Positions 19,428-29,520 of a DNA stretch of 64,000 nt are shown here, in pieces. The notes under the pieces were generated by a model that was not told the DNA's origin, did not search any database, and saw nothing but the letters and a program-made list of their open reading frames with translations. The first letter of the stretch is position 1, and the number at the start of each line of letters is the position of its first letter. Origin of the DNA: Rhynchopus sp. YZ270_cl-10 (lineage: Eukaryota > Euglenozoa > Diplonemea > Diplonemida > Diplonemidae); the NCBI GenBank assembly GCA_964035575.1, contig OZ037839.1, positions 1,315,220 through 1,379,219 of the forward strand, given 5' to 3'. Both the position numbers and the translations under genes were made by a program.

Positions 19428-20843
19428 ATGGAACTGATTTTCCAGGGCTTGGGGAAGGACTTCGTGATTGAGGTGGGTGAGAAGGACACAACGGAGACGA
19501 TGCGGCAGAAGGTGGCGTCTGCAACAGGGTTGTGCGAAGACAGCTTCCGCATGGGCTTCGGAGGGAAGGAGGAAGGAGAGGACATCACAGAACTGAGTGC
19601 TGGAGACACAGTCGTGTTGACGAAAACTACTAAGTACGCAGCTCTTGAAGCACTTCGTGCCTTGGGTGAGACAGACATTTCCGAATCGAGGTTGGCGACT
19701 GTGCAGGATCCTGAGGTGGCTTCTCTGCTTCTTCAGGCGGAGGTTGCGACTGTTATTCCAAACTTCTTCTTGAAGCAAGCATTGTTTACGAGACTTGATC
19801 TCTCTGTTGTGTCTGTTGTGACACGAATTGCGCACGGCTTCCTCTTCGGGTGTAGGTTGGTGGAAATCGTTGACTTGTCGGGATTGTGCAACGTTACGCA
19901 CATTGGGATTGCCTGTCTCGATGGCTGCACATCGTTGACAAGCCTTAACGTGTCAGGGTTCACTGGTGTGACGGTGATAGAGAACGGGTTCCTCCGAGGA
20001 AGTGGCGTCACAAATCTTGACTTATCCCATATGACGAGTGTGACGGAGGTTGGTGCAGAATTTCTTATCAACTGCAAGTCGTTGGAACGTCTTGACATCT
20101 CAGGATGGCACAGAATCACGCACATTAAGAACAATTTCCTCCAGCACTGTACCTCGTTGGACACGATTGACTTGTCAGCACTGCACAAAGTTGTGAAGGT
20201 AGGCTACAATTTTCTTTGGGGCTGCACCTCTCTGGCAAGTGTCGACCTCTCAGCTTTTGGCAATGTCGCAGACATAGGACACAGGTTTCTCAGTCACTGC
20301 TCATCATTGAAAACAGTTGACTTATCAGTGTTGCGCAGCATCACGCACATTAAGTCAAGCTGGATGCAAGGGTGCTCCGCGTTGACAACAGCAGACTTAT
20401 CAGGAATGAGCAATGTTACGAACATTAGTACATATTTCCTGGATGAGTGCACATCCTTGACGATGCTGGACATGTCCGGTATAGGCAGTGCCACAAGGAT
20501 CCAACACGACTTCCTGCGCAACTGCAACGCACTCACAACAGTCGTCTTGCCAGGCAACATCGACATTGACGAGATGCCTCTCCCGATTGAAGTTGAAAAG
20601 AACGACAGCAGCAGGAAGACCTTCCATGCATGTGCATGTGACATTTACGCAAGGTTTACGGAACAGTTCGGAGGTGTGCAGACAGAAGATCTGGTACGAA
20701 CAGACGTGTCTGGAGGTGCAAGACAATATATTGCATTGAAAGCAGGACAAGAAGGAGAAGGTTTGATGCAAGCACAAGAGGACGAGGACAAGCAGGAACT
20801 GGACAAACAGGAGCATGACAGGCAAGGGTACTTGGAGGGTTAG
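19428..20843 (+). CDS. Ubiquitin-like/LRR protein, long type
   Basis: 471 residues. Ubiquitin-like domain at residues 1-67, very close to the short type, then a variant linker (LRALGETDISESRLATVQDP). About twelve LRRs follow, diverged from one another (e.g. DLSGLCNVTHIG, DISGWHRITHIK, DLSALHKVVKVG), in contrast to the homogenised repeats of the short type. The C-terminal extension (about 100 residues) has KTFHACACDIYARFTEQFGG and ends in a charged, Gln/Asp/Glu-rich tail (QEDEDKQELDKQEHDRQ). No signal peptide. It pairs with the gene at 23639, which has the same layout. Role as adaptor is inference. Confidence 0.8.
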   Translation: MELIFQGLGKDFVIEVGEKDTTETMRQKVASATGLCEDSFRMGFGGKEEGEDITELSAGDTVVLTKTTKYAALEALRALGETDISESRLATVQDPEVASLLLQAEVATVIPNFFLKQALFTRLDLSVVSVVTRIAHGFLFGCRLVEIVDLSGLCNVTHIGIACLDGCTSLTSLNVSGFTGVTVIENGFLRGSGVTNLDLSHMTSVTEVGAEFLINCKSLERLDISGWHRITHIKNNFLQHCTSLDTIDLSALHKVVKVGYNFLWGCTSLASVDLSAFGNVADIGHRFLSHCSSLKTVDLSVLRSITHIKSSWMQGCSALTTADLSGMSNVTNISTYFLDECTSLTMLDMSGIGSATRIQHDFLRNCNALTTVVLPGNIDIDEMPLPIEVEKNDSSRKTFHACACDIYARFTEQFGGVQTEDLVRTDVSGGARQYIALKAGQEGEGLMQAQEDEDKQELDKQEHDRQGYLEG

Positions 20844-21660
20844 GGTCCGGGACAGGCTGCAGCGACGTTGTGTCGGGCACAGTGAGGAACGGCCAGCAGA
20901 GGAAGTCAGTGGTTGAAGCCCGTCCGAAACGCAGTGTGCACCACAGGAGGATTACCACAAGTGGCGGAGACGAACACACAAAGTGACGCCACGAGCTGCG
21001 CACTGCTCCCTCGAAGCTGCACGACGCACACCCTCACAGGCCACTCCTCCCGCAAGCACTGCAGACAACAGAGCTGGAATCGCTGCTGCAGCGGCTGCGT
21101 GTGTGCTGGGGTGTCATATGCGACGGCAACAGGCAGTTGGCCAGGGTGTGCACAAAGGTCGGAACGGTGTTGCAGCAGCAGTGCTTTGAGGGTGTATGGA
21201 GGTTGCAACACAAATGGATCGCATTCACCTTGCCACCGGTTCATTGCACTCCACCCTTGTAGCTCTTCCTCACAGCAGTTTTTTTTGAATACGCGGGTTT
21301 TCGAGGTTTTTTCGTGTCTTTTGGAGGTTTCACGTAAGAGAGAGAGAGGATGGACACGGTGGACAAAGAGAGGACAATAGCAAAATAGAGAATGGGGGGT
21401 ATTTCATTTTGTTTCTATTTTGTTGCATCTTGCCTCAACCTTGTATCTTTTCCACCATACACGAAAAGCTCCATTTTAGACACCTGCTTCCGCTTCAAGA
21501 CCTTACTCACTACCATATTTAAGGTGACTAAGCATGAGAGGCTTAGGTTCATCCCATAAGCTTTTGTTTTGTTTTGTTTACTTGTGCTTTCATCCGGATG
21601 GCTGGCATCGTACGTGGGTCAGTCGGAGGTGCCTGCATTAATAACTTCACTTTGTTTGCG
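20844..21660. other. Spacer duplicated with 25208-25510
   Basis: 20844-21160 is repeated behind the second long LRR gene (25208-25505). It keeps an open Ala/Thr/Arg-rich frame (20983-21189) that I do not regard as a gene. 21190-21425 is the shared family 3' region. An H1 stem-loop lies at 21523-21553. Confidence 0.45.
21523..21553 (+). ncRNA. Stem-loop family H1, copy a
   Basis: GGTGA and CTAAGC pair with GCTTAG and TTCATC around loop ATGAGAG; followed by CCATAAGCTTTTG. Confidence 0.5.
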
Positions 21661-21924
21661 ATGGAAATCACAGTAGAGACCTCAGACCTGCTTGCCTCCT
21701 GCACGGTGGAGGTGGGGGAGACTGCTGTGTGGGGTGTGGTGTTCGATGCTGGGGCGGAGCTGCTGTCGTGCCTGGCTGAGGAGGTCGAGGTGACACTGCC
21801 GGACGAGACGGCGGTGGAGGGGGGGACGGCCGTGAGCTCCTCCTCCTTGCAGCACGGCGACACTGTCCACGTTGACTACAGCGCGGCGTACGCACGCAAC
21901 CGTGCAAGGATGTGTCGCCACGTG
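21661..21924 (+). pseudogene. Broken ubiquitin-like domain gene fused to LRR leader
   Basis: ATG 21661 opens MEITVETSDLLASCTVEVGE and continues to GDTVHVDYSAAYARN, a ubiquitin-like domain of another subfamily. After it the DNA GCAAGGATGTGTCGCCACGTG matches 23278 onward but in another frame. The gene then breaks directly into the LRR leader at about 21950. Since no stop intervenes, the frame stays open into the LRR gene at 22027; a fused 409-residue reading is possible but the acceptor-like site between them argues against it. Confidence 0.45.
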
Positions 21925-22026
21925 AGGTGTACCGCTGTCTCAGCCCAGCCTATTTTGTTGTATCTTGCCTCCCTCCTCCTCCTTCTCAACACCACCCCAC
22001 AACAGAGCAACACTTCACTCGAAATA

Positions 22027-22803
22027 ATGGAACTGTATGTGCAGGGCTTGGGGAAGGACTTCCTGATGGAGGTGGGTGAGAACGACACAACGGAGACGAT
22101 GCGGCAGAAGGTGGCGTCTGCAACAGGGTTGTGCGAAGACAGCTTCCGCATGGGCTTCGGAGGGAAGGAGGAAGGAGAGGACATCACAGAACTGAGTGCT
22201 GGAGACACAGTCGTGTTGACGAAAACGATGAAGTACGAAGCCATATCAGCTCTTCATGCATTGGGTGAGACAGACATCACAGCAGAAAGGTTGCAGCAGG
22301 TGGAGGATCCGAAGGTGGCCAGCTTGCTTCTTCAGGCAGAAGTTGCGACTGAGATTCCAGAAGCCTTCTTCTCAAGTAGTGACGTAACGCGCATTGGTTT
22401 CAGTTGCGTACCCACAGTGGATGACAACTGTGGCATCACACTGCACCTGCCTGCATTACCTTGCGTCACCACGATTGCTCACGGGTTTCTCTACAGCTGC
22501 ATAAGGTTGTCGGAAGTGGACCTCACAGGCCTTCAAGCAGTCACCACGATTGGTGACGATTTTCTCTCCCAGTGCACCACGTTATCAGAAGTCGACCTGA
22601 CCGGCCTGCAATCAGTCACCACGATTGGTGACTATTTTCTCTTCGACTGCCAAACGTTGTCGAAAGTGGACCTGACCGGCCTGCAAGCAGTCACCACGAT
22701 TGGTGATGATTTTCTCTCCTCCTGCACATCGTTGTCGAAAGTCGACGGAAGGGACAAGTGTAGCAACGTTGTACGCAGCAGACTAGGTTACGTTGGTTTT
22801 TAG
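22027..22803 (+). CDS. Ubiquitin-like/LRR protein, short type, 3 repeats
   Basis: 258 residues. N-terminal ubiquitin-like domain beginning MELYVQGLGKDFLMEVGEND, linker LHALGETDITAERLQQVEDP and cap as in 18062, but only three DLTGLQ repeats before the tail VDGRDKCSNVVRSRLGYVGF. The lower repeat number is the main difference from paralogues with 5 to at least 7 repeats. Start at the MEL codon shared by the family, 21 bases after CAACAG. Intracellular adaptor by inference. Confidence 0.8.
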   Translation: MELYVQGLGKDFLMEVGENDTTETMRQKVASATGLCEDSFRMGFGGKEEGEDITELSAGDTVVLTKTMKYEAISALHALGETDITAERLQQVEDPKVASLLLQAEVATEIPEAFFSSSDVTRIGFSCVPTVDDNCGITLHLPALPCVTTIAHGFLYSCIRLSEVDLTGLQAVTTIGDDFLSQCTTLSEVDLTGLQSVTTIGDYFLFDCQTLSKVDLTGLQAVTTIGDDFLSSCTSLSKVDGRDKCSNVVRSRLGYVGF

Positions 22804-23158
22804 GGGCAGTAAAGAAAGCGGGAGTGGGAATTGGGGTGTTAGGATTATTGGGTGTGTTTGGGCGGGTGGTGGAGGTAGGTAACACAAATGGATGGCCTTC
22901 ACCTTGCCACCGGTTCATTTCACTCCACCCTTGTAACGAGACTCTCAGTTCTTCCTCACAGTAGTTTTTTCAATACGCGGGTTTTCGAGGGGTTTTCGTG
23001 TCTTTTGTGGTTTCAAACAGAGAGAGAGAGAGGATGGATACGGTGAACAAAGAGAGGACGACAGCAAAATAGAGAATGGGGGGTATTTCATTTTGTTTCA
23101 CTGTTTCAATGTGACCAGGCACGAGAGGCTTACGTTCATCTTATGAACCTTCCTTTCC
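22804..23158. other. Family 3' region with H1 stem-loop
   Basis: Repeats the common 3' region, including the AGAGAGAGAGAG tract and GGGGGGTATTTCATTTTG. Then 23111-23140 carries an H1-like loop (CACGAGAGG ... TTCATC) with weakened pairing. Confidence 0.45.
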
Positions 23159-23470
23159 ATGAAGGTGTATACTGTGAGCCCTTCCACACTGCAGCTTTTA
23201 CCCCATGCGGACGCTGCATCACACAGGACTCATGACCCTGTGTGTGCACTGAGCCCCGCGGTGCGGATCGCGGACTGCAAGGATGTGTGGCCACGTGAGG
23301 TGTACCGCTGTCTCAGCCCAGCGTTGCGTGAGGACAAGGTGTTGCTGCAGAAGCTTGCCCAACGGAGGAGACGCATCGTCCGTTTCTTCCCATCGCAGCT
23401 CTTTGAATGCTTGTGTTCAGCTTCAACATATTTTCCATTTCTCTCTTCTCACAACCGGCAAGTGAAATAA
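23159..23470 (+). pseudogene. Gene fragment, REVYRCLSPALRED
   Basis: The frame reads MKVYTVSPSTLQLLPHADA ... KDVWPREVYRCLSPALREDK. The central part matches, in another frame, the end of the fragment at 21661-21924, so both are relics of one gene family with an N-terminal ubiquitin-like domain. The rest of that gene is absent. Spacer DNA with the family leader resumes near 23480. Confidence 0.35.
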
Positions 23471-23638
23471 ACAAGAAAGCTATTTTGTTGTCAGCCCAAA
23501 GTCTTTTCTACTCCACATATGTGTCAGGGTGAGGATGAGTGAAAAACAAAACAAAGAAAGTTATTTTGTTGTATCTTGCCTCCCTCCTCCTCCTTCTCAA
23601 CACTTACCCCACAACAGAGCAACACTTCACTCGAAACA

Positions 23639-25207
23639 ATGGAACTGATTTTCCAGGGCTTGGGGAAGGACTTAGTGATGGAGGTGGGTGAGAACGACAC
23701 AACGGAGACGATGCGGCAGAAGGTGGCGTCTGCAACAGGGTTGTGCGAAGACAGCTTCCGCATGGGCTTCGGAGGGAAGGAGGAAGGAGAGGACATCACA
23801 GAACTGAGTGCTGGAGACACAGTCGTGTTGACGAAAACTACTAAGTACCAATCTGTTGAGGAACTTCGTGCCTTGGGTGAGACAGACATTTCCGAAGCGA
23901 GGTTGGCGACTGTGAAGGATCCTGAGGTGGCTTCTCTGCTTCTTCAGGCGGAGGTTGCGACTGTTATTCCGAGGCATTTCTTGAGTCTCGCGTCATCGTT
24001 TACGAGACTTGATCTCTCTGCTGTGTCTGTTGTGACACGAATTGAGCATGCCTTCCTCTTCGGGTGTGCGTCGGTTACAACCGTTGACTTGTCGGGATTG
24101 TGCAACGTTACGCACATTGGGAATGACTGTCTTTCGCACTGCACATCGTTGACAAGCCTTGACGTGTCAGGGTTCACTGGTGTGACGCTGATAGAGAACG
24201 GATTCCTCCAAGGAAGTGGCGTCACAGAGCTTGACTTATCCCGGATGACGAGTGTGACGAAGGTTGGCCGAAGTTTTCTTTTCAACTGCGACTCGTTGGA
24301 AAGGATTGACATCTCGGGATGGCGCAGAATCACGCACATTGAAGACGGCTTCCTCCAGAACTGCACCTCGTTGGCAACCATTGATTTGTCAGCTTTTTGC
24401 AGTGTCACGAAGATCGGCTCCAAGTTTCTCCACTCCTGCAAGTCGTTGACCACCATCAGCTTTTCAGGAATGACCAATGTGACGGTAATAGGCGAAGACT
24501 TTTGCACGGGTTGCACCTCGTTGGAAACGATTGATTTGACAGCACTGCACAGAGTTGTGAGGGTAGGGTACAACTTTCTTACGAGCTGCACCTCGCTGGC
24601 TAGTCTTGACCTCTCAGCTTTTGGCAGTGTCGCAGCTATCGGGCACAGCTTTCTTAGTCAGTGTTCATCATTGAAAACAGTTGACTTATCAGTGTTGTGC
24701 AGCATCAGGCTCATTATGCGTGGCTGGATGCAAGAATGCTCCGCGTTGACAACAGCAGACTTATCAGGAATGAGCAATGTTAGCCACATTAATGGATCTT
24801 TTCTGCAAGGGTGCGCATCCTTGACGACGCTGGACATGTCCGGTATAGGCAGTGCCACAAGGATCCAACACGACTTCCTGCGCAACTGCAACGCACTCAC
24901 AACAGTCGTCTTGCCAGGCAACATCGACATTCACGAGATGCCTCTCCCGATTGAAGTCGAAAAGAACGACAGCAGCAGGAAGACCTTCCATGCATGTGCA
25001 TGTGACATTTCCGCAAGGTTTACGGAACAGTTCGGAGGTGTGCGGACAGAAGATCTGGTACGAACAGACGTGTCTGGAAGTGCAAGACAATGTATTGCAT
25101 TGAAAGCAGGACAAGAAGGAGAAGGTTTGATGCAAGCACAAGAGGACGAGGACAAGCAGGAACTGGACAAACAGGAGCATGACAAGCAAGGGCATTTGGA
25201 GGGTTAG
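23639..25207 (+). CDS. Ubiquitin-like/LRR protein, long type, second copy
   Basis: 522 residues. Same plan as 19428: ubiquitin-like domain 1-67, linker LRALGETDISEARLATVKDP, about fourteen diverged LRRs and the C-terminal extension with KTFHACACDISARFTEQFGG and the Gln/Asp/Glu tail. It has two extra LRRs (around DLSAFCSVTKIG and SFSGMTNVTVIG) relative to the first copy, which accounts for the 51-residue length difference. The acceptor-like leader differs by one inserted T (ACACTTACCCC). The downstream 300 bases match those behind the first copy, showing duplication of a long-type plus short-type unit. Confidence 0.8.
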   Translation: MELIFQGLGKDLVMEVGENDTTETMRQKVASATGLCEDSFRMGFGGKEEGEDITELSAGDTVVLTKTTKYQSVEELRALGETDISEARLATVKDPEVASLLLQAEVATVIPRHFLSLASSFTRLDLSAVSVVTRIEHAFLFGCASVTTVDLSGLCNVTHIGNDCLSHCTSLTSLDVSGFTGVTLIENGFLQGSGVTELDLSRMTSVTKVGRSFLFNCDSLERIDISGWRRITHIEDGFLQNCTSLATIDLSAFCSVTKIGSKFLHSCKSLTTISFSGMTNVTVIGEDFCTGCTSLETIDLTALHRVVRVGYNFLTSCTSLASLDLSAFGSVAAIGHSFLSQCSSLKTVDLSVLCSIRLIMRGWMQECSALTTADLSGMSNVSHINGSFLQGCASLTTLDMSGIGSATRIQHDFLRNCNALTTVVLPGNIDIHEMPLPIEVEKNDSSRKTFHACACDISARFTEQFGGVRTEDLVRTDVSGSARQCIALKAGQEGEGLMQAQEDEDKQELDKQEHDKQGHLEG

Positions 25208-25646
25208 GGTCCGGGACAGGCTGCAGCGACGTTGTGTCGAGCACAGTGAGGAACGGCCAGCAGAGGAAGTCAGTGGTTGAATCCGTCCGTGCACCACAGG
25301 AGGATTCCCACAAGTGGCGGAGACGGACACACAAAGTGACGCCACCAGCTGCGCACTGCTCCCTCGAAGCTGCACGACGCACACCCTCACAGGCCACTCC
25401 TCCCGCAAGCACTGCAGACAACAGAGCTGGAATCGCTGCTGCAGCGGCTGCGTGTGTGCTGGGGTGTCATATGCGACGGCAACAGGCAGTTGGCCAGGGT
25501 GTGGTTCATCTTTAATATGTTTTCCATTTCTCTCTTCTCACAACCGACAAGTGAAACAAACTAAGAAAGCTATTTTGTTGTATCTTGCCTCCCTCCTCCT
25601 CCTTCTCAACACCACCCCACAACAAGGCAACACTTCACTCGAAACA
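25208..25646. other. Spacer between long and short LRR genes
   Basis: 25208-25505 duplicates 20844-21160; 25560-25625 is the family leader with ACCCCACAACAAGG, where the usual CAACAG has become CAACAAG, so the acceptor AG shifts by one base. No separate gene. Confidence 0.4.
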
Positions 25647-26573
25647 ATGGAACTGATTTTCCAGGGCTTGGGGAAGGACTTCGTGGTGGAGGTGGGTGAG
25701 AACGACACAACGGAGACGATGCGGGAGAAGGTGGCGTCTGCAACAGGGTTGTGCGAAGACAGCTTCCGCATGGGCTTCGGAGGGAAGGAGGAAGGAGAGG
25801 ACATCACAGAACTGAGTGCTGGAGACACAGTCGTGTTGACGAAAACGATGAAGTACGAAGCCATATCAGCTCTTCATGCATTGGGTGAGACAAACATCAC
25901 AGCAGAAAGGTTGCAGCAGGTGCGGGATCCGAAGGTGGCCAGCTTGCTTCTTCAGGCAGAAGTTGCGACTGAGATTCCAAAAAACTTCTTCCCACGTAGT
26001 AACGTAACGCGCATTGGTTTCAGTTGCGTACCCAATGTGGATGACAACTGTGGCATCACACTGCACCTGCCTGCATTACCCTGCGTCACCACGATTGGTC
26101 GCTGGGTTCTCTGCGACTGCCCAATGTTGTTGAAAGTCGACCTCAGAGGCCTTCAAGCAGTCACCGCGATTGGTGACAATTTTCTCTTCTCCTGCACCAC
26201 GTTGTCGGAAGTGGACCTGACTGGCCTGCAATCAGTCACCACGATTGGTGACGAGTTTCTCTCCGAGTGCACAGCGTTGTCGGAAGTGGACCTGACCGGC
26301 CTGCAAGCAGTCACCACGATTGGTGCCTATTTTCTCTCCTCCTGCACCACGTTGTCGAAAGTAGACCTGACCGGCCTTCAAGCAGTCACCACGATTGGTG
26401 CCCATTTTCTCTCCTCCTGCACCATGTTGTCGGAAGTGGACCTGACCGGCCTGCAAGCAGTCACCACGATTGGTAACTATTTTCTCTCCTACTGCACATC
26501 GTTGTCGAAAGTCGACGGAATGGACAAGTGTAGCAACGTTGTACGCAGCAGACTAGGTGACGTTGGTTTTTAG
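25647..26573 (+). CDS. Ubiquitin-like/LRR protein, short type, 5 repeats
   Basis: 308 residues: ubiquitin-like domain (MELIFQGLGKDFVVEVGEND), linker, cap, five 25-residue repeats from DLRGLQAVTAIG to DLTGLQAVTTIG, and the tail VDGMDKCSNVVRSRLGDVGF identical to that of the partial gene at 1-602. Although the frame is open further upstream (to 25314), that part is duplicated spacer, so the MEL start is preferred. Likely an intracellular binding protein. Confidence 0.8.
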   Translation: MELIFQGLGKDFVVEVGENDTTETMREKVASATGLCEDSFRMGFGGKEEGEDITELSAGDTVVLTKTMKYEAISALHALGETNITAERLQQVRDPKVASLLLQAEVATEIPKNFFPRSNVTRIGFSCVPNVDDNCGITLHLPALPCVTTIGRWVLCDCPMLLKVDLRGLQAVTAIGDNFLFSCTTLSEVDLTGLQSVTTIGDEFLSECTALSEVDLTGLQAVTTIGAYFLSSCTTLSKVDLTGLQAVTTIGAHFLSSCTMLSEVDLTGLQAVTTIGNYFLSYCTSLSKVDGMDKCSNVVRSRLGDVGF

Positions 26574-27302
26574 GGGCAGTAAAGAAAGCGGGAGTGGGAA
26601 TTGGGGTGTTAGGATTATTGGGTGTGTTTGGGCGGGTGGTGGAGGTTGCAACACAAATGGATGGCCTTCACCTTGCCACCGGTTCATTTCACTCCACCCT
26701 TGTAACGAGACTCTCAGTTCTTCCTCACAGTACTTTTTTGAATACGCGGGTTTTCGATGTTTTTTCGTGTCTTTTGGGGGTTTCAAACAGAGAGAGAGGA
26801 TGGATACGGTGAACAAAGAGAGGACGACAGCAAAATAGTGAATGGGGGGTATTTCATTTTGTTTCACTGTTTCAATGTGACCACGTACGAGAGGCTTGCG
26901 TTCATCTAATAAACCTTCCTTTCCATGAAGATGCCTCGCAAAAAGGCCCGTTCATTTACGTCAGGGGAGAAAACCGAAGAAACCGGATGTTGGCGAAAAA
27001 AAAACCCCCCCTAGCTAATGCCCTGGATGTATCACAGCACAAAGCAGACCAAAATCACTAAATATGCAGTCTTGCTATCCTGCGATCGAATTCAATACAT
27101 TTTAATATTGTGTATGCGTATGAGCCCCATGAGATTCTCCCCAAGAGAGTTACGTGTTGCATCATCACAAACGGGTGAAATGGCGGCTGGGGCTGCGGGG
27201 GACTCTCGTTTACGCTGCTTGAGCAGTCGGCGCTAACTACTGCACGTATTTTTGTTGAGACAAATGGGGGGTTGTTTTAAAATTTGGCTGGCCTCGTTGT
27301 GT
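26574..27302. other. Family 3' region and unique spacer
   Basis: 26574-26875 is the shared 3' region; 26877-26906 an H1-like loop with CGAGAGG and TTCATC. 26930-27300 is unique and has no coding signal. Confidence 0.4.
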
Positions 27303-27575
27303 TTAGGCCTCTCCTTGCGTGTTGTGCGCAAGAAGCATCGTCATTCCTGAGGGATGGCATCTCAGATTCACTTCATCCGTGAGATGGGCACGTAATCCGT
27401 CCCACATAAAGACGGCGTGGGCATGACGCCCGAAGTGTTTCCCTTTGCTTTTCGATGTAGGGCTGCAGTGTTGTACTTCGCACGGAGACAGTTGGGCTTG
27501 TTGCCCAATGTGAATGGGGTTTGGGTACAGTGGATGCTGTACAATGGCGCACATCGTGTGTGTGGGGTAGGGCAC
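27303..27575 (-). pseudogene. Possible DDE transposase fragment
   Basis: The - strand frame includes FGRHAHAVFMWDGLRAHLTDE followed by NLRCHPSGMTMLLAHNTQ. This resembles the block of pogo/DDE_1-type transposases where a catalytic Asp sits in (V)xWDGxxAH and is followed by a Gly-hydrophobic strand and an NT(T/Q) turn. Only about 60 residues show this, with no start or further catalytic motifs. It may be a lone relic; identification is tentative. Confidence 0.3.
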
Positions 27576-27895
27576 ATCTGATGTTCACGTCTAATGGGTT
27601 TTAGTTGGGAAATGGTTTTGCAGGCCCACCTGTCCCACCAAAAAGGGAAACTCCAGGGTTTGTTGGGTTTGTTGGGGTACACTGTGGAGGTGAAAGCTTA
27701 GTGCCCTCTGGAAAGGCGTATGCATGGCATGCGGACGCTTCCGTGGCTCCTCTGTTGTACTGGGAGCTGAGGACTCCTACTCACGCCATCTCCTTCGCCC
27801 CATTACACCAGCCCCCATACTGCCCACAACTTCTCATACACCATACAACACATTATTCACCACTTTCCCATATACATCAGACTTTTGCCAACACA
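27576..27895. promoter_or_regulatory. Leader of sulfatase gene 1
   Basis: 27770-27880 is C/T/A-rich; CATATACATCAG ends at 27880, about 15 bases before ATG 27896, as an acceptor-like site. Confidence 0.35.
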
Positions 27896-29464
27896 ATGAC
27901 CATGCTTATGGCTGTTGCAACAGCCATGCTGGGTGCACATGCTACCAACTTTCTGATGATCGCTGTCGACGACCTGCGCCCCGACATTGCCGGTCTCTAC
28001 GGTCAAGACTTTGTCAAGACACCCAACCTGAAGCGCCTGCAGGCCATGGGCACTACCTTCGAACGTGCCTATTGCCAAGTCGCGCTGTGCTCCCCAAGCC
28101 GCACCTCACTGCTGACCGGGCTGCGCCCCGACACGAGCCGGGTCTATGAGATCGGACCTTTCTTCAGAAACACCATGCCCAACGGGACAGGCGCAGACGT
28201 CAAAACCCTTCCACAGTGGACGAAGGAGCATGGCCTCTGGACGACCGGCTCCGGCAAGATCTTCCACCCAGGTACAAGCAGTGGCGGCCCTGGAAAGGAG
28301 GGAGGTGGTGACGGCGGGTACCCCTTCATGACAAACGGGTCGTGGTCCGAGCCTTACTACTTCTGCGATCAGTTCTACAATGGGTCCTTCCAGAGCCCTG
28401 TTGCGCAGGACTTCCCCGGGGAGAAGGCGGGATGCATCCAGGATGCTGAGTGCATCGAATGCTTGACCAAGGCAGGCAGCATTACTGCAGCGGGGAAGCC
28501 TGCGATTTCTCACGCCGACTGTCCCGACCGTTGCTACCCTGATGGAGACGTCGCGAGGGAGACAGTCCGCAAGCTGCACAGCAACATGACACAGCCGTTC
28601 TTCCTCACTGCGGGGTTGAAACGCCCGCATCTTGGATGGTTTGTGCCACAGAACTACTGGGACAAATACACGACTGAGGACATCACTATCGCGACGCACC
28701 GTAGCCCGCCGAACATCTCACACACCTCCTTCGGGACCAACAGCGAGATCTGTGGTATGGACAACATCAACTGCACAAAGACCGAGGACGACTTCCCCAT
28801 TGTTGCCGATGAGATGCACCAATACCTACGCCACGGATACTACTCCGCTGTGACCTTCATGGACTCCCAGCTGGGGCTCATCCTCGATGCGCTTGTGGAC
28901 ACAGCGCTTGTTGACAACACCGCAGTGCTCTTCTGGGGTGACCACGGCTACCAGCTTGGCGAGCACGGCCTCTGGTCGAAAATCACAAACTTCGAGCTCG
29001 CAACCCGTGTCCCCCTCATTGTCGCCCTCCCACACCACCCCGAGGAAACAAAGGGAAAGTCTGCCTCCGGGTTTGTGGAGCTCCTTGATGTGTTCCCGAC
29101 AGTAGTGGAGGTGCTTGGGTTGCCTGCACCGGAGGCTTTGCAGGGGGTGTCCTTGATGCCGTTGCTGACTGGAGAGAAAAAGACGATCATGGACGCAACC
29201 TACAGCCAAATCCAAAGGGTGCAGACGATGGGTCTGTCCATGCGTGTGGAGGGCTGGCGTTTCACGGAGTGGACGGCGTTCAACTACAGTACAGGGCGTG
29301 CCATTTATGACGCGGCGAACACAGATCTGGAGCTCTACTCTCATGGTGAAGGAGCGGAGTCGGATTTCAATGAATTTGAGAATGAGAACCTCGCAAAGCT
29401 GCCGCAAAACAAACAATTTGTGGCGGAAATGCGTGCTAAGCTTTGGGCACAGTGGAAGAATTAG
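27896..29464 (+). CDS. Secreted sulfatase, iduronate-2-sulfatase-like
   Basis: 522 residues. Signal peptide MTMLMAVATAMLGAHA. Sulfatase core: metal-binding DD at residues 25-26 (AVDDLRPD), C65-S-P-S-R69 in LCSPSRTSLLTGLRPD, where Cys65 would become formylglycine, SGKIFHPG, and FWGDHGYQLGEHGLWSK with the Asp-His metal ligands. DDLRPD, the GLRPDTSRVY stretch and GLKRPHLGW resemble the iduronate-2-sulfatase branch. It would hydrolyse sulfate esters of sulfated sugars in the secretory path or outside the cell. ATG 27896 was chosen because it starts the signal peptide. Its substrate cannot be fixed from sequence; dependence on a formylglycine-generating enzyme is family knowledge. Confidence 0.85.
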   Translation: MTMLMAVATAMLGAHATNFLMIAVDDLRPDIAGLYGQDFVKTPNLKRLQAMGTTFERAYCQVALCSPSRTSLLTGLRPDTSRVYEIGPFFRNTMPNGTGADVKTLPQWTKEHGLWTTGSGKIFHPGTSSGGPGKEGGGDGGYPFMTNGSWSEPYYFCDQFYNGSFQSPVAQDFPGEKAGCIQDAECIECLTKAGSITAAGKPAISHADCPDRCYPDGDVARETVRKLHSNMTQPFFLTAGLKRPHLGWFVPQNYWDKYTTEDITIATHRSPPNISHTSFGTNSEICGMDNINCTKTEDDFPIVADEMHQYLRHGYYSAVTFMDSQLGLILDALVDTALVDNTAVLFWGDHGYQLGEHGLWSKITNFELATRVPLIVALPHHPEETKGKSASGFVELLDVFPTVVEVLGLPAPEALQGVSLMPLLTGEKKTIMDATYSQIQRVQTMGLSMRVEGWRFTEWTAFNYSTGRAIYDAANTDLELYSHGEGAESDFNEFENENLAKLPQNKQFVAEMRAKLWAQWKN

Positions 29465-29520
29465 AAAAAAAAGGGAAAAAGAACAAAAAACAAAAAAAAA
29501 AAAAAAACAAAGCCTTAGGG

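Noticed and set aside
20983-21189. Ala-rich frame behind the long LRR genes as a separate gene
   Set aside because: It is preserved in the second copy only because the spacer is duplicated; it has no domain and no acceptor-like leader.
27605-27895. 97-residue N-terminal extension of sulfatase 1
   Set aside because: It would bury the signal peptide; the extension is pyrimidine-rich leader.
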